64,000 nucleotides of DNA from assembly GCF_031845265.1 (NCBI RefSeq), contig NZ_JAVRBG010000009.1:1-64000 (forward strand). The letters are read 5' to 3'. Positions 1 through 9,400 of this stretch are shown here, one piece after another; the stretch's first letter is position 1, and every line of letters begins with the position of its first letter. The notes under the pieces are model-generated. The model searched no databases. It was not told the DNA's origin and saw only the letters and a list, made by a program, of their open reading frames with translations. The stretch is from Mesonia ostreae. Its GTDB lineage: Bacteria; Bacteroidota; Bacteroidia; Flavobacteriales; Flavobacteriaceae. The position numbers and the translations under genes are program-made.

Positions 1-1
1 T

Positions 2-70
2 AATTTTGATACACCATTAGAAATGATGGAAAAACTTTTGTTTAACTCAAAAGTTGCGTTTATTACTTGA
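2..70 (+). CDS. Possible C-terminal end of a truncated upstream gene
   Basis: An open frame enters from the left edge and stops at TGA (68-70), giving 22 residues that begin Asn-Phe-Asp-Thr-Pro-Leu-Glu and end Val-Ala-Phe-Ile-Thr. The composition is protein-like, but the stretch is too short to assign to a family. It would be convergent with mutB. An open frame of this length can arise by chance, so this is tentative. Confidence 0.3.
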   Translation, partial: NFDTPLEMMEKLLFNSKVAFIT

Positions 71-117
71 ATCTAGCCCTAAATACTAGAACATAGATTG
101 AGAATAACCATTTCATC

Positions 118-168
118 CTAATCGAGTTGAATTCTTTCAAGCGAACCTTCTTCTGAATGGCAAGTCTA
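118..168. repeat. Degenerate copy of the GAATTCTTTC-type dispersed intergenic repeat
   Basis: This stretch contains a TTGAATTCTTTCAAGCG core followed by a TGAATGGCA end. The same core with varied flanks occurs at about 5128-5185, 16139-16195 and 41911-41999, always between genes. It lies between the left-edge ORF end and the 3' end of mutB. Confidence 0.4.
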
Positions 169-209
169 CATCAACTATTGCCTAGGAACAAAAGTCCCCG
201 AGTTCCGAT

Positions 210-2336
210 TTAAGCCACAGAATCAATCAAAATATCCAGTATTTGAATTGCTGCATCACTAATTTTGGTACCCGGACCAAAAACAGCAACCGCTCCCGCA
301 TCAAATAAATAGTCATAATCTGCCGAAGGAATAACTCCGCCTACAATTACCATAATATCTTCTCGGCCCAATTTTTTAAGTTCTTCAATTACTTGCGGCA
401 CCAAGGTTTTGTGTCCAGCAGCAAGAGAGGAAACTCCCAATACGTGCACATCATTTTCTACAGCTTGTTTAGCTGCTTCTTGTGGCGTTTGAAATAACGG
501 ACCTATATCTACATCAAAGCCGACGTCTGCATATCCTGTAGAGACTACTTTTGCGCCACGATCGTGACCGTCTTGTCCCATTTTTGCAACCATGATTCTT
601 GGTCGGCGACCTTCTAAATCGGCAAATTTATTTGCTAAATCTTTCGCTTTGCTAAACGAAGAATCGTCTTTCATCTCTTTACTATACACGCCGCTAAATG
701 ATTTTATTTGTGCTTTATACCTGCCAAATTCTTTTTCTAGCGCATCGCTAATTTCGCCAATACTCGCGCGTTCTCTGGCAGCTTCTACCGCTAAAGCTAA
801 TAAATTTCCTTCACCTGTCTTTGCAGATTGCGTTAAATCCTCTAGTGCTTTGCTTACTTTCTCTTGATTTCTAGTGGTTTTTATTTCTGCTAAACGTTTA
901 AGCTGCTGTTTTCTGACCGTTTGATTGTCTACTTCTAGCGTTACGATAGGATCTTCCTTGTCTCTACGGTATTGATTGACCCCAACAATAATGTCTTTTC
1001 CGCTATCAATTCTTGCTTGTTTTTTGGCTGCTGCTTCTTCAATGCGAAGTTTTGGAATTCCGTTTTCAATCGCTTTGGTCATTCCGCCAAGCTCTTCCAC
1101 CTCTTCAATAAGTTTCCAAGCTTCCTCCATAATATCTTGGGTTAGCTTTTCTACATAATAACTTCCTGCCCAAGGATCTACCGTTTTGGTGATCTGAGTT
1201 TCATCTTGGAGATACAACTGCGTATTTCTTGCAATTCTTGCCGAAAAATCTGTAGGTAAGGCGATGGCCTCATCTAAAGCATTGGTGTGTAAACTCTGGG
1301 TTCCGCCAAAAGCTGCCGCCGAAGCTTCTATACAGGTTCTCGCTACATTATTAAAAGGATCTTGCTCTGTTAAACTCCACCCGCTAGTTTGGCAGTGTGT
1401 TCTTAAGGCGAGGGATTTTGGATTCTTCGGATTAAATTGTTTTACTAATTTTGCCCACAACATACGAGCAGCACGCATTTTGGCAACTTCCATAAAATGG
1501 TTGAGTCCAATGGCCCAAAAGAATGAAAGACGAGGTGCGAAAGAATCAATATCCATTCCTGCGTCTAATCCTTTACGGATGTATTCTAGCCCGTCTGCCA
1601 AAGTATACGCCAATTCAATATCACAGGTGGCACCCGCTTCTTGCATATGATATCCAGAGATACTAATGCTATTAAATTTTGGCATCTTTTTAGAAGTGTA
1701 CTCAAAAATATCAGAAATAATTTTCATGGAAGGTGTGGGAGGATAGATGTAGGTGTTACGCACCATAAACTCCTTAAGAATATCATTTTGAATGGTTCCT
1801 GCTAATTTTTCAGGCTGTACACCTTGTTCTTCCGCAGCGACGATATAAAACGCCATAATGGGTAAAACCGCACCATTCATCGTCATGGAAACCGACATTT
1901 TATCGAGCGGGATTTGATCAAATAAAACCTTCATATCTTCAACCGAATCTATTGCAACTCCAGCTTTACCCACATCGCCTACCACGCGATCGTGATCACT
2001 GTCATAACCTCTATGTGTAGGCAAATCAAAAGCGACGGAAAGTCCTTTTTGGCCTGCTGCTAGATTTCTCCTATAAAAAGCGTTACTTTCTTCTGCGGTA
2101 GAAAACCCAGCATATTGCCGAATCGTCCACGGCCGTTTTACATACATGGTAGAGTAGGGGCCTCTTAAGTAAGGCGGAATTCCTGCTGCAAAATTTAGAT
2201 GATCTACCTCTTCTAAATCTTCTTTTTGATAGGCAGACTTTAACTCAATGTTTTCTGCAGTAGTGTAAGTGCTGCTTTTTACATCTTTATTGGGTTTATT
2301 TTTTAACTCTATATGTTGAAGGTCTTTTCTTTTCAT
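210..2336 (-). CDS. mutB: Methylmalonyl-CoA mutase, large (catalytic, B12-binding) subunit
   Basis: This enzyme interconverts succinyl-CoA and (R)-methylmalonyl-CoA using adenosylcobalamin, in propionate and branched-chain or odd-chain carbon metabolism. At 708 residues it has the usual length of the large subunit. The N-terminal two thirds is the TIM-barrel substrate domain, including the PRLSFFWAIGLNHFMEVAKMR stretch typical of the family. The C-terminal ~130 residues are the cobalamin-binding domain, with the DGHDRG (DxHxxG) motif near residue 590 that supplies the lower axial His ligand, and the later GVSSLAAGH and VGGVIP segments. It lies 101 bp downstream of mutA on the same strand, as the last gene of the udk-divIC-mutA-mutB run. 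Assignment is firm from the sequence. Confidence 0.97.
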   Translation of the reverse strand: MKRKDLQHIELKNKPNKDVKSSTYTTAENIELKSAYQKEDLEEVDHLNFAAGIPPYLRGPYSTMYVKRPWTIRQYAGFSTAEESNAFYRRNLAAGQKGLSVAFDLPTHRGYDSDHDRVVGDVGKAGVAIDSVEDMKVLFDQIPLDKMSVSMTMNGAVLPIMAFYIVAAEEQGVQPEKLAGTIQNDILKEFMVRNTYIYPPTPSMKIISDIFEYTSKKMPKFNSISISGYHMQEAGATCDIELAYTLADGLEYIRKGLDAGMDIDSFAPRLSFFWAIGLNHFMEVAKMRAARMLWAKLVKQFNPKNPKSLALRTHCQTSGWSLTEQDPFNNVARTCIEASAAAFGGTQSLHTNALDEAIALPTDFSARIARNTQLYLQDETQITKTVDPWAGSYYVEKLTQDIMEEAWKLIEEVEELGGMTKAIENGIPKLRIEEAAAKKQARIDSGKDIIVGVNQYRRDKEDPIVTLEVDNQTVRKQQLKRLAEIKTTRNQEKVSKALEDLTQSAKTGEGNLLALAVEAARERASIGEISDALEKEFGRYKAQIKSFSGVYSKEMKDDSSFSKAKDLANKFADLEGRRPRIMVAKMGQDGHDRGAKVVSTGYADVGFDVDIGPLFQTPQEAAKQAVENDVHVLGVSSLAAGHKTLVPQVIEELKKLGREDIMVIVGGVIPSADYDYLFDAGAVAVFGPGTKISDAAIQILDILIDSVA

Positions 2337-2437
2337 AGTAGACTTCTTTTTTAGATAGCTTTTGGGTTGATAAAATTTAGTTCATCTAAAGTTTAGCTTT
2401 CAGCAGAAATTTTTTCAGCAGGATAACACGCGTATCA

Positions 2438-3802
2438 CTATTCTTTCTTTAATCGTTCTTGTTCTAAGGTTTCTGCTAAACGTCTTTTAATGATAGGAGG
2501 GAGCAAAGTTTTTCTTTCTTTCTTCTCTAAAAATGGAGAATGCTCCAAATCATTTTTCATTTTATCCTCTGGATTTTCGTATTTATTGGTTCCTACCAAA
2601 ATAGATTTTCCAGCATTAAATTCTTCTTGTTCCTTTTGAGCGGCTTCTTTTATTTTTCGCTGAATAATTCCTTCTTTTAGCTGCACTAAAAATCCGCCTC
2701 CTTTCTCCATACTTTTAAAAAGTGCTAAAGCTTTTTCGGCCAGTTGTTGCGTAAGATCTTCTATGTAATAGGTGCCATCTGTAGGATTGCTTACTTTGTC
2801 AAAATGACTTTCATTCTTTAATATAAGTAATTGATTTCTAGCGATTCTGCTTCCAAATTCATTTTCTTTATGAAAAATCTTGTCGTAAGCCAGATTACAA
2901 ATAAAATCAGATCCTCCTAAAATAGCACTCATACACTCGGTGGTAGTTCGCAGTAAATTAACGTTGTAATCGTAAATAGTCTTGTTACGATCTGAAGGAT
3001 AAGTCAGTATTTCAATTTCTTCTGGTAGTTGATATTCGGCAGCTAGGCTAGCATAAAGCTGTCTCAGGGCTTTAAGTTTAGCAATTTCAAAGAAATAGTT
3101 TGAGCCTACTGCCACTTTGAAGATAAGTTTCTGTGTTTTTAGAACTTTGAAATGCTGATTAAGGTATTCATTGGCGTGCGCTAAAGCATACGCCAATTGT
3201 TGCACCATATTAGCGCCTGCATTTTGGTAAATACTTGTATCTATGCTTATATGAGCTGTCAAATTTGAAGTATGCGCTAAGATATAATCTAAAGCTTCTT
3301 GATCATTTTTTAAGGAATGAAACCAATTTCCAGTGGCTGCAAGTTCTCCTATAGGATCAATTCCTATACGGATTTGATGTTTATTTCCTTTTAAAAATTC
3401 CGAGAAAGTGATGATATATTTGGGATTAACAAACTGAAATTCTACATAAATAGGTGTATGTTCTAAGTCTATATTTTTTAAGATTTCAACCAGATTAACC
3501 GATTCACTTTCAATCACTAACCATAATGATTCTGAACCTTTACTTAAACTGTAGTTAATATCATCTACAATCTTATTAGAATCACTCACCATTAATTTTT
3601 CAACAATATTCCAATCCTGCGGACTTGCAATGGAAGGCTTGTTTTGTAAATCCTCTTGATGGTAAAAAGGTTTAATGTCAATTCCTTCTGGAGTATGTGT
3701 GATCAAACTTTCATAGTTAGCTCCTTTTAAATCAACTTGTATTTTTTGTCTCCATTCTTTAGCGGTTACCGCCTCAAAATCTTTCATTAAATTTTTTGTC
3801 AT
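2438..3802 (-). CDS. mutA: Methylmalonyl-CoA mutase, small subunit
   Basis: This 454-residue protein aligns with the barrel domain of the large subunit (shared FGSRIARNQ, DPTDGTYYIE-like and KEAAQKEQ segments). It lacks the C-terminal B12-binding DxHxxG domain, as expected for the non-catalytic partner in heterodimeric mutases. The start codon overlaps the stop of divIC by 4 bp, suggesting translational coupling, and mutB follows after 101 bp. Small subunits of this family often run past 600 residues, so this one is on the short side, which fits loss of most of the C-terminal domain. It is expected to form the cytosolic heterodimer with MutB. Confidence 0.93.
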   Translation of the reverse strand: MTKNLMKDFEAVTAKEWRQKIQVDLKGANYESLITHTPEGIDIKPFYHQEDLQNKPSIASPQDWNIVEKLMVSDSNKIVDDINYSLSKGSESLWLVIESESVNLVEILKNIDLEHTPIYVEFQFVNPKYIITFSEFLKGNKHQIRIGIDPIGELAATGNWFHSLKNDQEALDYILAHTSNLTAHISIDTSIYQNAGANMVQQLAYALAHANEYLNQHFKVLKTQKLIFKVAVGSNYFFEIAKLKALRQLYASLAAEYQLPEEIEILTYPSDRNKTIYDYNVNLLRTTTECMSAILGGSDFICNLAYDKIFHKENEFGSRIARNQLLILKNESHFDKVSNPTDGTYYIEDLTQQLAEKALALFKSMEKGGGFLVQLKEGIIQRKIKEAAQKEQEEFNAGKSILVGTNKYENPEDKMKNDLEHSPFLEKKERKTLLPPIIKRRLAETLEQERLKKE

Positions 3803-4125
3803 GGCTTATTTTTTGGAGTGCTATCGTATTCTATAATATAGATTTCTTCATCTTCTTTTTTCATAAAATATTCTTCGCGAGCATATCTTTCTAAAGCAGA
3901 AGAATCATTTAATCCGTTAATGATGGTTGTATCGTGAGTGATTTCAGCTCTATAAAAGGCTTTATTGTCTTTGAGCTCATTTATATCTTCATTTAATTCT
4001 TGATGTACCAACCAAGAATTACTGTCTAGAAACAGCATCCAGACGCCAAAAAGCAATAAAATAAGCACATATTTATTGCTGATGATGCGAAACCATCTAT
4101 TTTTTAAAAGCGCTTTAAGACCCAT
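3799..4125 (-). CDS. divIC: Septum formation initiator protein (FtsB/DivIC family)
   Basis: This 108-residue bitopic membrane protein has a short basic N-terminus, one hydrophobic segment (about residues 18-36), then a charged coiled-coil-like stretch with EELNEDINELKDNK-type heptads. A conserved tail follows (ALERYAREEYFMKKEDEEIY), which matches the FtsB/DivIC signature. The family recruits late divisome proteins at the septum with FtsL and FtsQ. It sits 18 bp after udk and overlaps mutA by 4 bp, so it is cotranscribed with metabolic genes. Its family is clear; whether to call it FtsB or DivIC is a naming choice. Confidence 0.88.
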   Translation of the reverse strand: MGLKALLKNRWFRIISNKYVLILLLFGVWMLFLDSNSWLVHQELNEDINELKDNKAFYRAEITHDTTIINGLNDSSALERYAREEYFMKKEDEEIYIIEYDSTPKNKP

Positions 4126-4143
4126 AAGAGCGAAGATACAAAA

Positions 4144-4752
4144 TTAGTCTAAACGCTGTCTAATAATTGTTTGCACAATATCAACAGCCACGGTGTTGTA
4201 ACGGTTGTAAGGAATAATGATGTCTGCATATTCCTTGGTAGGCTCAATAAACTGCTGGTGCATAGGTTTTAAGGTGGTTTGATAACGATTAAGCACCTCG
4301 TCAATATCTCTGCCGCGTTCGTTAATATCTCGTTTTAGTCTTCTTATCAAACGCTCATCACTATCTGCATGAACAAATATTTTGATGTCACACATCTTTC
4401 TCAATTTGGGATTGGTGAGAATAAGAATCCCTTCAACAATCATTACTTTTTTTGGCACTGTGGTGATGGTTTTTCCTGTACGATTGTGATCTACAAAAGA
4501 ATACACGGGCTGCTCTATTGAATTTCCTTTCTTTAATTCCTTCAAATGGCTTACCAGCAAGTCAAAGTCGATGGATTGCGGGTGATCAAAATTGATCTGT
4601 GTACGTTCATCATAAGAAAGCTCGTTCGTCTCCCGGTAATAAGAGTCTTGCGAAATCACAGCCACTTCTTCGTGTTGCAATTCTTCTACAATGGTATTTA
4701 CAACAGTTGTTTTACCACCTCCTGTACCGCCTGCAATTCCTATAATAAGCAT
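4144..4752 (-). CDS. udk: Uridine/cytidine kinase
   Basis: This kinase phosphorylates uridine and cytidine in pyrimidine salvage. At 202 residues it has normal family length. It starts with a P-loop (GIAGGTGGGKTT, about residues 5-16), then SQDSYY and FDHPQSIDFD segments that form the nucleoside-binding region. The VEGILIL and RRLKRDINERGRD lid-region motifs follow. It is the first gene of the operon that continues with divIC, mutA and mutB. A TAATTTTG element sits 22 bp upstream of the ATG. Confidence 0.96.
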   Translation of the reverse strand: MLIIGIAGGTGGGKTTVVNTIVEELQHEEVAVISQDSYYRETNELSYDERTQINFDHPQSIDFDLLVSHLKELKKGNSIEQPVYSFVDHNRTGKTITTVPKKVMIVEGILILTNPKLRKMCDIKIFVHADSDERLIRRLKRDINERGRDIDEVLNRYQTTLKPMHQQFIEPTKEYADIIIPYNRYNTVAVDIVQTIIRQRLD

Positions 4753-4773
4753 AATTTATCCTTTGTGAATTCG

Positions 4774-4781
4774 CAAAATTA
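4774..4781 (-). promoter_or_regulatory. Promoter -7 element for the udk-divIC-mutAB operon
   Basis: Read on the minus strand this is TAATTTTG, an exact match to the Bacteroidetes -7 consensus TAnnTTTG, 22 nt before the udk ATG. No clear -33 TTTG was seen upstream, so the call rests on the -7 element and position alone. Confidence 0.55.
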
Positions 4782-4854
4782 CTATTTTTAGGAAGCAATT
4801 CTATATTTTTTTATAGATAATGCCATATTTATAGTTTGATAAGAATTTTAATAG

Positions 4855-4867
4855 CGCTTTCGCGGAA
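4855..4867. repeat. Iterated palindrome copy, CGCTTTCGCGGAA
   Basis: This 13-mer is identical to copies at 38748-38760 and, in reverse complement, 10898-10910. It is related to the perfect palindromes at 43292-43307, 24404-24415 and 63854-63867. This copy is intergenic. Confidence 0.6.
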
Positions 4868-5053
4868 TAAAATGCAGCCGTAAAACCCTTCCATCATTCC
4901 TTCGGAATGCCATACTTGGACCAAGCTCAGCACAGGCTCTTCCCTTATTAAGGGAAAGAGCTTTTTAAAATTTTTATAATTCCCAAAACTCTAAGTAATT
5001 TATTATTCTTTCTTATTTACTTCTTAATACAGTAAAAACATGAATCAAAAGCT

Positions 5054-5083
5054 CCCCTCCTTAAGCAAGGAGGGGTCTTTTTT
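5054..5083. repeat. Perfect GC-rich hairpin with T-run
   Basis: CCCCTCCTT and AAGGAGGGG pair perfectly across a 4-nt loop, followed by TC and six T on the plus strand. It could act as an intrinsic terminator, and may serve the end of the minus-strand efflux operon (stop at 5219) despite a weaker T-tract in that direction. Confidence 0.5.
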
Positions 5084-5127
5084 ACTTGTAAAAAAGGGGG
5101 TGGATATGAGAACCCTTCTTTCATCAC

Positions 5128-5185
5128 TGGTATCTTGACTCCCGGCCAGAATGAATTCTTTCTGGCTGGCGCTCGATATGACATT
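5128..5185. repeat. Dispersed intergenic repeat (GAATTCTTTC...GGCGCTC type)
   Basis: The stretch reads CCCGGCCAGAATGAATTC then TTTCTGGCTGGCGCTCG and a TGACA-like end. The GGCCAGAA and TTCTGGCT parts form an inverted repeat. The closest relative in the window is at 41911-41999. Confidence 0.5.
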
Positions 5186-5218
5186 TGAAATCTAAAAATA
5201 GATTAAAACTCCAGTAAA

Positions 5219-6418
5219 TTAATGACTATGCTCTGCATCTCCTTTTTTAAGTTCGGCCATCAGGTAATAAGCGTTGTTAATGGCAAACTTAGCTGTAATT
5301 TTTGGTTTTTCTAAAAATTTAACCGCAATCCAATCACCTTCCTTATTAGAAGTTCTCACTTCTAATGGTTTAAAACTCCAAGCATCTCCTTCTCGTTCTG
5401 CCGTAAAGACATAAGATTTTCCTCCCTCTTTGGCTATTGCAGTTACTGGAAAAGCTTGTGTTTTGTTATTTTCTACTTCAATACGACCCTGAATATACAT
5501 TCCTGGAAGAAGATTATCGTTTTTGTTATCAATTTCGGCGTGTACGTGAACCGCTTTGGGATTTTGCTCAAAAGTTTTTCCTACGGAATATATCTCGGCT
5601 GTCAACTCTTCTCTAGGAAGCGACTGAATAGAAAAACGTATCTTTTGTCCTTTTTTTACTTTATTCACATCCTTTTCAAACACCATTAAATCGGCGTGAA
5701 TGTGATGGGTGTTTACAATCTCAAACAAGCTGGTTTGTGGTTCTACATATTGTCCGGTTTTAATTTTGACGTCTTGTACAAAACCTTCAATCGGACTTTT
5801 AAGCGCTATTTTTTGATAAATAGTTCCGTTTTGTACCCCTGCGGTAGAAATATTTAATTGCTTTAACTGAGCTTTAAGTCCTTGCATCATCGCCTTAGCA
5901 GCCTTGTAGTCTGCTTCTGCTTTCTGAAAATTCATACCAGAACCCACGCCGGCTTTATACAATTTCTCTTGGCGCTCATATTCCTTTTTTAAATATTCAC
6001 TATTGCTGTAGGCATTGAGGTAATCGGTTTGTTTTTGTACGATGTTGGGGTGCGACAAATATGCCACCACTTGGTTTTTTTTCACTTGTTCTCCTTCAAT
6101 CACCTCAATAGACGCAATGTTAGAACCCATAACCGAAGTGATTACAGCTTCATTTTGCGGCGGAACTTCCAACTCTCCGTTGGCTTCCACAAAACCGCTC
6201 ATATTCCGTAAAGAAATAGTATCTATTTTCATTTGTAGCGCCTCAAACTGCTGCGCGCTCAGCATCACTTCTTCTTCGTGATTCCCTTCATCAGTATTTT
6301 TTTCTTCTTTTCCTGAAGTAGAATTGTGCTCATCTTCTTTTGACTGCTCTTGACAGCTTATAAGCGCAAGAATCAATACAAGAATTACAGGAAATTTATA
6401 TAAAATTGATTTTTTCAT
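5219..6418 (-). CDS. RND efflux periplasmic adaptor (membrane fusion) lipoprotein, CzcB/CusB type
   Basis: This adaptor links the inner-membrane RND pump to the outer-membrane channel. The N-terminus is a lipoprotein signal ending in LALISC, with Cys22 as the predicted lipidated residue, followed by an acidic, His-containing linker. The barrel-sandwich halves (GSNIASIEVIEGEQVKKNQV, and IEGFVQDVKIKTGQYVEP) flank an alpha-hairpin rich in K, A and E (about residues 125-190). Membrane-proximal beta domains follow. The C-terminus is only mildly His-rich (AEHSH). It begins 3 bp after the pump gene, so the two are cotranscribed. The family (HlyD/CusB) is certain; the metal is inferred from the pump. 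Confidence 0.92.
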   Translation of the reverse strand: MKKSILYKFPVILVLILALISCQEQSKEDEHNSTSGKEEKNTDEGNHEEEVMLSAQQFEALQMKIDTISLRNMSGFVEANGELEVPPQNEAVITSVMGSNIASIEVIEGEQVKKNQVVAYLSHPNIVQKQTDYLNAYSNSEYLKKEYERQEKLYKAGVGSGMNFQKAEADYKAAKAMMQGLKAQLKQLNISTAGVQNGTIYQKIALKSPIEGFVQDVKIKTGQYVEPQTSLFEIVNTHHIHADLMVFEKDVNKVKKGQKIRFSIQSLPREELTAEIYSVGKTFEQNPKAVHVHAEIDNKNDNLLPGMYIQGRIEVENNKTQAFPVTAIAKEGGKSYVFTAEREGDAWSFKPLEVRTSNKEGDWIAVKFLEKPKITAKFAINNAYYLMAELKKGDAEHSH

Positions 6419-6421
6419 AAT

Positions 6422-9400
6422 TTAATTTTTAAAATATTGTATTTCAAAGCTTTGTGTAAGATAGTTTTCTAAAGCAGTCATCGCATCCTGCTCAATTTGG
6501 ATGGCATCACGCATCATTTGAGTAAACCCGGTATAATCTACGGCTCCTTCTTTATACGCCAATAATGCGCCTTTGCGTTGCTCTTTGGCTAAAGGCAGAC
6601 TTTCATTTTTATAAAACCGCCAAGTATTTTGCCATTTTTTATAGGTTTCCCAAGATTGTAAATAAGTGCTTTTTAATTGACTTTTAGTAAACTCAGCTTC
6701 TGTGGTTGCAATTTGCTGATTGATTTTTGCCGTTTGAACTCGGTTTTTCTCTGTTCCAGAAAATAACGGAACTGAAATTCCTGCTTGGTAACTATAAAAA
6801 TCGGTGGAACCATTTACTTTTTGCCAACCTCCCTGAAGATTTAATTTAGGCAAGCGGTCGGCTTTTGCTGCTTTGTATTCTGCTTTAAAAGTTTCTATTT
6901 GTTGTTGCGAAGCTTGATATTCGGGATGATTTTGCAACTCAAATTCTTTTCCTATTAAGGCAACATCTTCATCTTTAAACTGAAGCGGAACGCTATACAA
7001 CTCATCAGCCATCAGCCAGAGATTAAATTGCTGCAAACGCACCAAATAATCTTGCTTTGCTTGCTGCAACTTATTTTGAATCTGCAAAGCCTGATTTTTC
7101 GCCGAAGCAAAAGTCAGTCTAGAAATAGCTTCCAACTCATAATTAAGTCTTACTGCCTCAGCGAATTTTTGATATACTGAATCTAACTCTTTATATAAAA
7201 CGAATTGCTTTTGTGCAATATAAACAGATTTCCACGCTTGCTGCACTTCTTTTTTCACTTCCAATTCCGTGAGTTGATAGGCAATTTCGGCTAACTTCAC
7301 TTGTTGTTCAGCCAATCGTTTTTTAGCGGAAATCCCAAAGAGATCAATCCCTTTTTGTCCTAAACCTACCAAAGTGTAAGTGCCACGCTCGCTAGAAATT
7401 TCCTCGCCTCCCGTAAAAATTTCAGTTGTACCAAAATCATAGGCTAAGGAAGAAAGTTGCTTTTGTTTTTCAATCGCTAACTGACCTGTTTTCAATAAAG
7501 GATAATTCTTTTCAGCCAAATCTAACGCCTCTTTTAAGGTAATCACTGTTAAAGAATCTTCTTTTTCTAGCTTTCGCTGAATTTGTGCCGAACTCCATTG
7601 AGGAATAGCAATAGCGCCGAGAAGTATTGCGGTAGCGACTATATTCTTATTAATTCTTACTCTTTCTGCTCGTTTTTCGATCCACTGGTAAAATATAGGT
7701 AAAATGAACAAGGTAAGTAGAGTGGAAGTGATAAGACCGCCAATTACTACTGTCGCTAATGGACGTTGTACTTCGGCCCCCGCAGATGCGGAAATCGCCA
7801 TTGGTAGAAAACCGAGAATATCTGTTAATGCAGTAAGCATAATCGGTCTAATCCTTCTTTTGGTTCCTTGAATTATTCTATCTTTTAGATTGGTGACGCC
7901 TTCTTCCTTAAGTTCATTTAAGCCGCTAATCATCACTAATCCGTTAAGAACGGCAACCCCAAAGAGAACAATAAAACCTACGCCTGCCGAAATACTAAAC
8001 GGCATATCCCGCAACCACAAGGCAAAAACACCACCAATGGTCGCCATAGGAATGGCAAAATAAATCATTAAGGTTTGCGAAAAAGATTTTAAGGCGAAGT
8101 AAATGAGTATAAAAATAAGGATTAACGCAATAGGAACAACCGTTTGCAACTTGTTGCTCGCACGTTCTAGATTTTCAAAAGCACCTCCATAACGAATGTA
8201 ATATCCCGGCGGAAGCTCAAACTCGGCATCCAAAATGGTTTTTATTTCTTCTACGACCGATTTTACATCCCGATCTCTGATATTGATTCCCACATAAGTC
8301 CTTCTATTGGTATTATCTCTACTAATTTGCATAGGTCCCGGCTCATAATCGATGTTGGCCAATTCGCGTAGCGGAATTTGAGTTCCGTTGGCAAGTGGGA
8401 CAAATAAGTTTTTAAGATCGTCAATATTCTGTCTATTTTCCTCTTTTAACCGAACCACCAAATCAAAACGTTTTTCCCCTTCAAAAATAACACCTGCGTG
8501 GCCACCAGCAAAAGAAGCTTGCACCAAACGATTAAGCTGATTAATGTTTAAGCCATAACGAGCAACTTTATAGCGGTCATAATCTATAGTAATTTGAGGA
8601 AGACCGCTGGTGGCTTCCACTTTCATGTCGGCTACACCACGAACGTTTCCAATAAGCTTACCCATTTCTTCAGCTTTGCTAGATAAAATTTCTAAATCTT
8701 CTCCAAAGAGTTTAATGGCTACATCTTCTCGCACTCCAGTTAGCAATTCGTTAAAACGCATCTCTATAGGCTGAGTAAATTCATAATTTACTCCTGGAAG
8801 CATACTTATAGATTCTTTAATCTTCTCTACTAATTCTTCTTTAGAGCTGGCTGAGGTCCATTCAGCTTTAGGTTTTAAGGTCACAAATACGTCGGCTATA
8901 TCCATAGGCATAGGATCTGTAGGTACATCGGCAACGCCAACTCGGCTAATGACATGTTTTGCTTCGGGAAATTCAGCTTTTATCATTTGCTCTATTTTGG
9001 TAGTGGTTTTGGTAGTTTCGGTTAAGGAACTTCCAGGTTTTAAGATGGCGTGAAAAGCAATATCACCTTCATCCAACTGCGGAATAAACTCTCCGCCCAT
9101 ACGAGTAAACATAAAAATGGTCACCGCAAAAAGACCTACAGCAATGCCAACAATAAGTTTACTTTTATTAAGCGATTTGGTTAATAAACCTTCGTATTTA
9201 TTCTGTGTAGCGAGAATAAATTTATCTCCGTAAGACTTCTTGGATGTTTTTGGAGCTCTTAAAAACAAAGCAGAAACCATAGGTACGTAGGTAAGACATA
9301 ACAGCATCGCACCAATCATCGCAAAGATAAAAGTGAGCGCCATTGGCTGAAACATTTTTCCTTCCACGCCTTCTAAAGCTAAAATGGGTAAGAATACAAT

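Larger units (their letters stand above)
4782..5218. other. Intergenic spacer with two strong hairpins and repeat remnants
   Basis: No gene is visible in these ~440 bp. The spacer holds the CGCTTTCGCGGAA element (4855-4867) and an imperfect hairpin at 4936-4961. It also holds a perfect 9-bp GC-rich hairpin at 5054-5075 and a copy of the GAATTCTTTC dispersed repeat at 5128-5185. Both hairpins have a T-run on the plus strand, but no plus-strand gene lies upstream, so they look more like mobile hairpin repeats than working terminators. Confidence 0.6.

Noticed and set aside
4936..5083. Two hairpins with T-runs as plus-strand terminators
   Set aside because: No plus-strand gene lies upstream; they are listed as hairpin repeats or spacer content instead.
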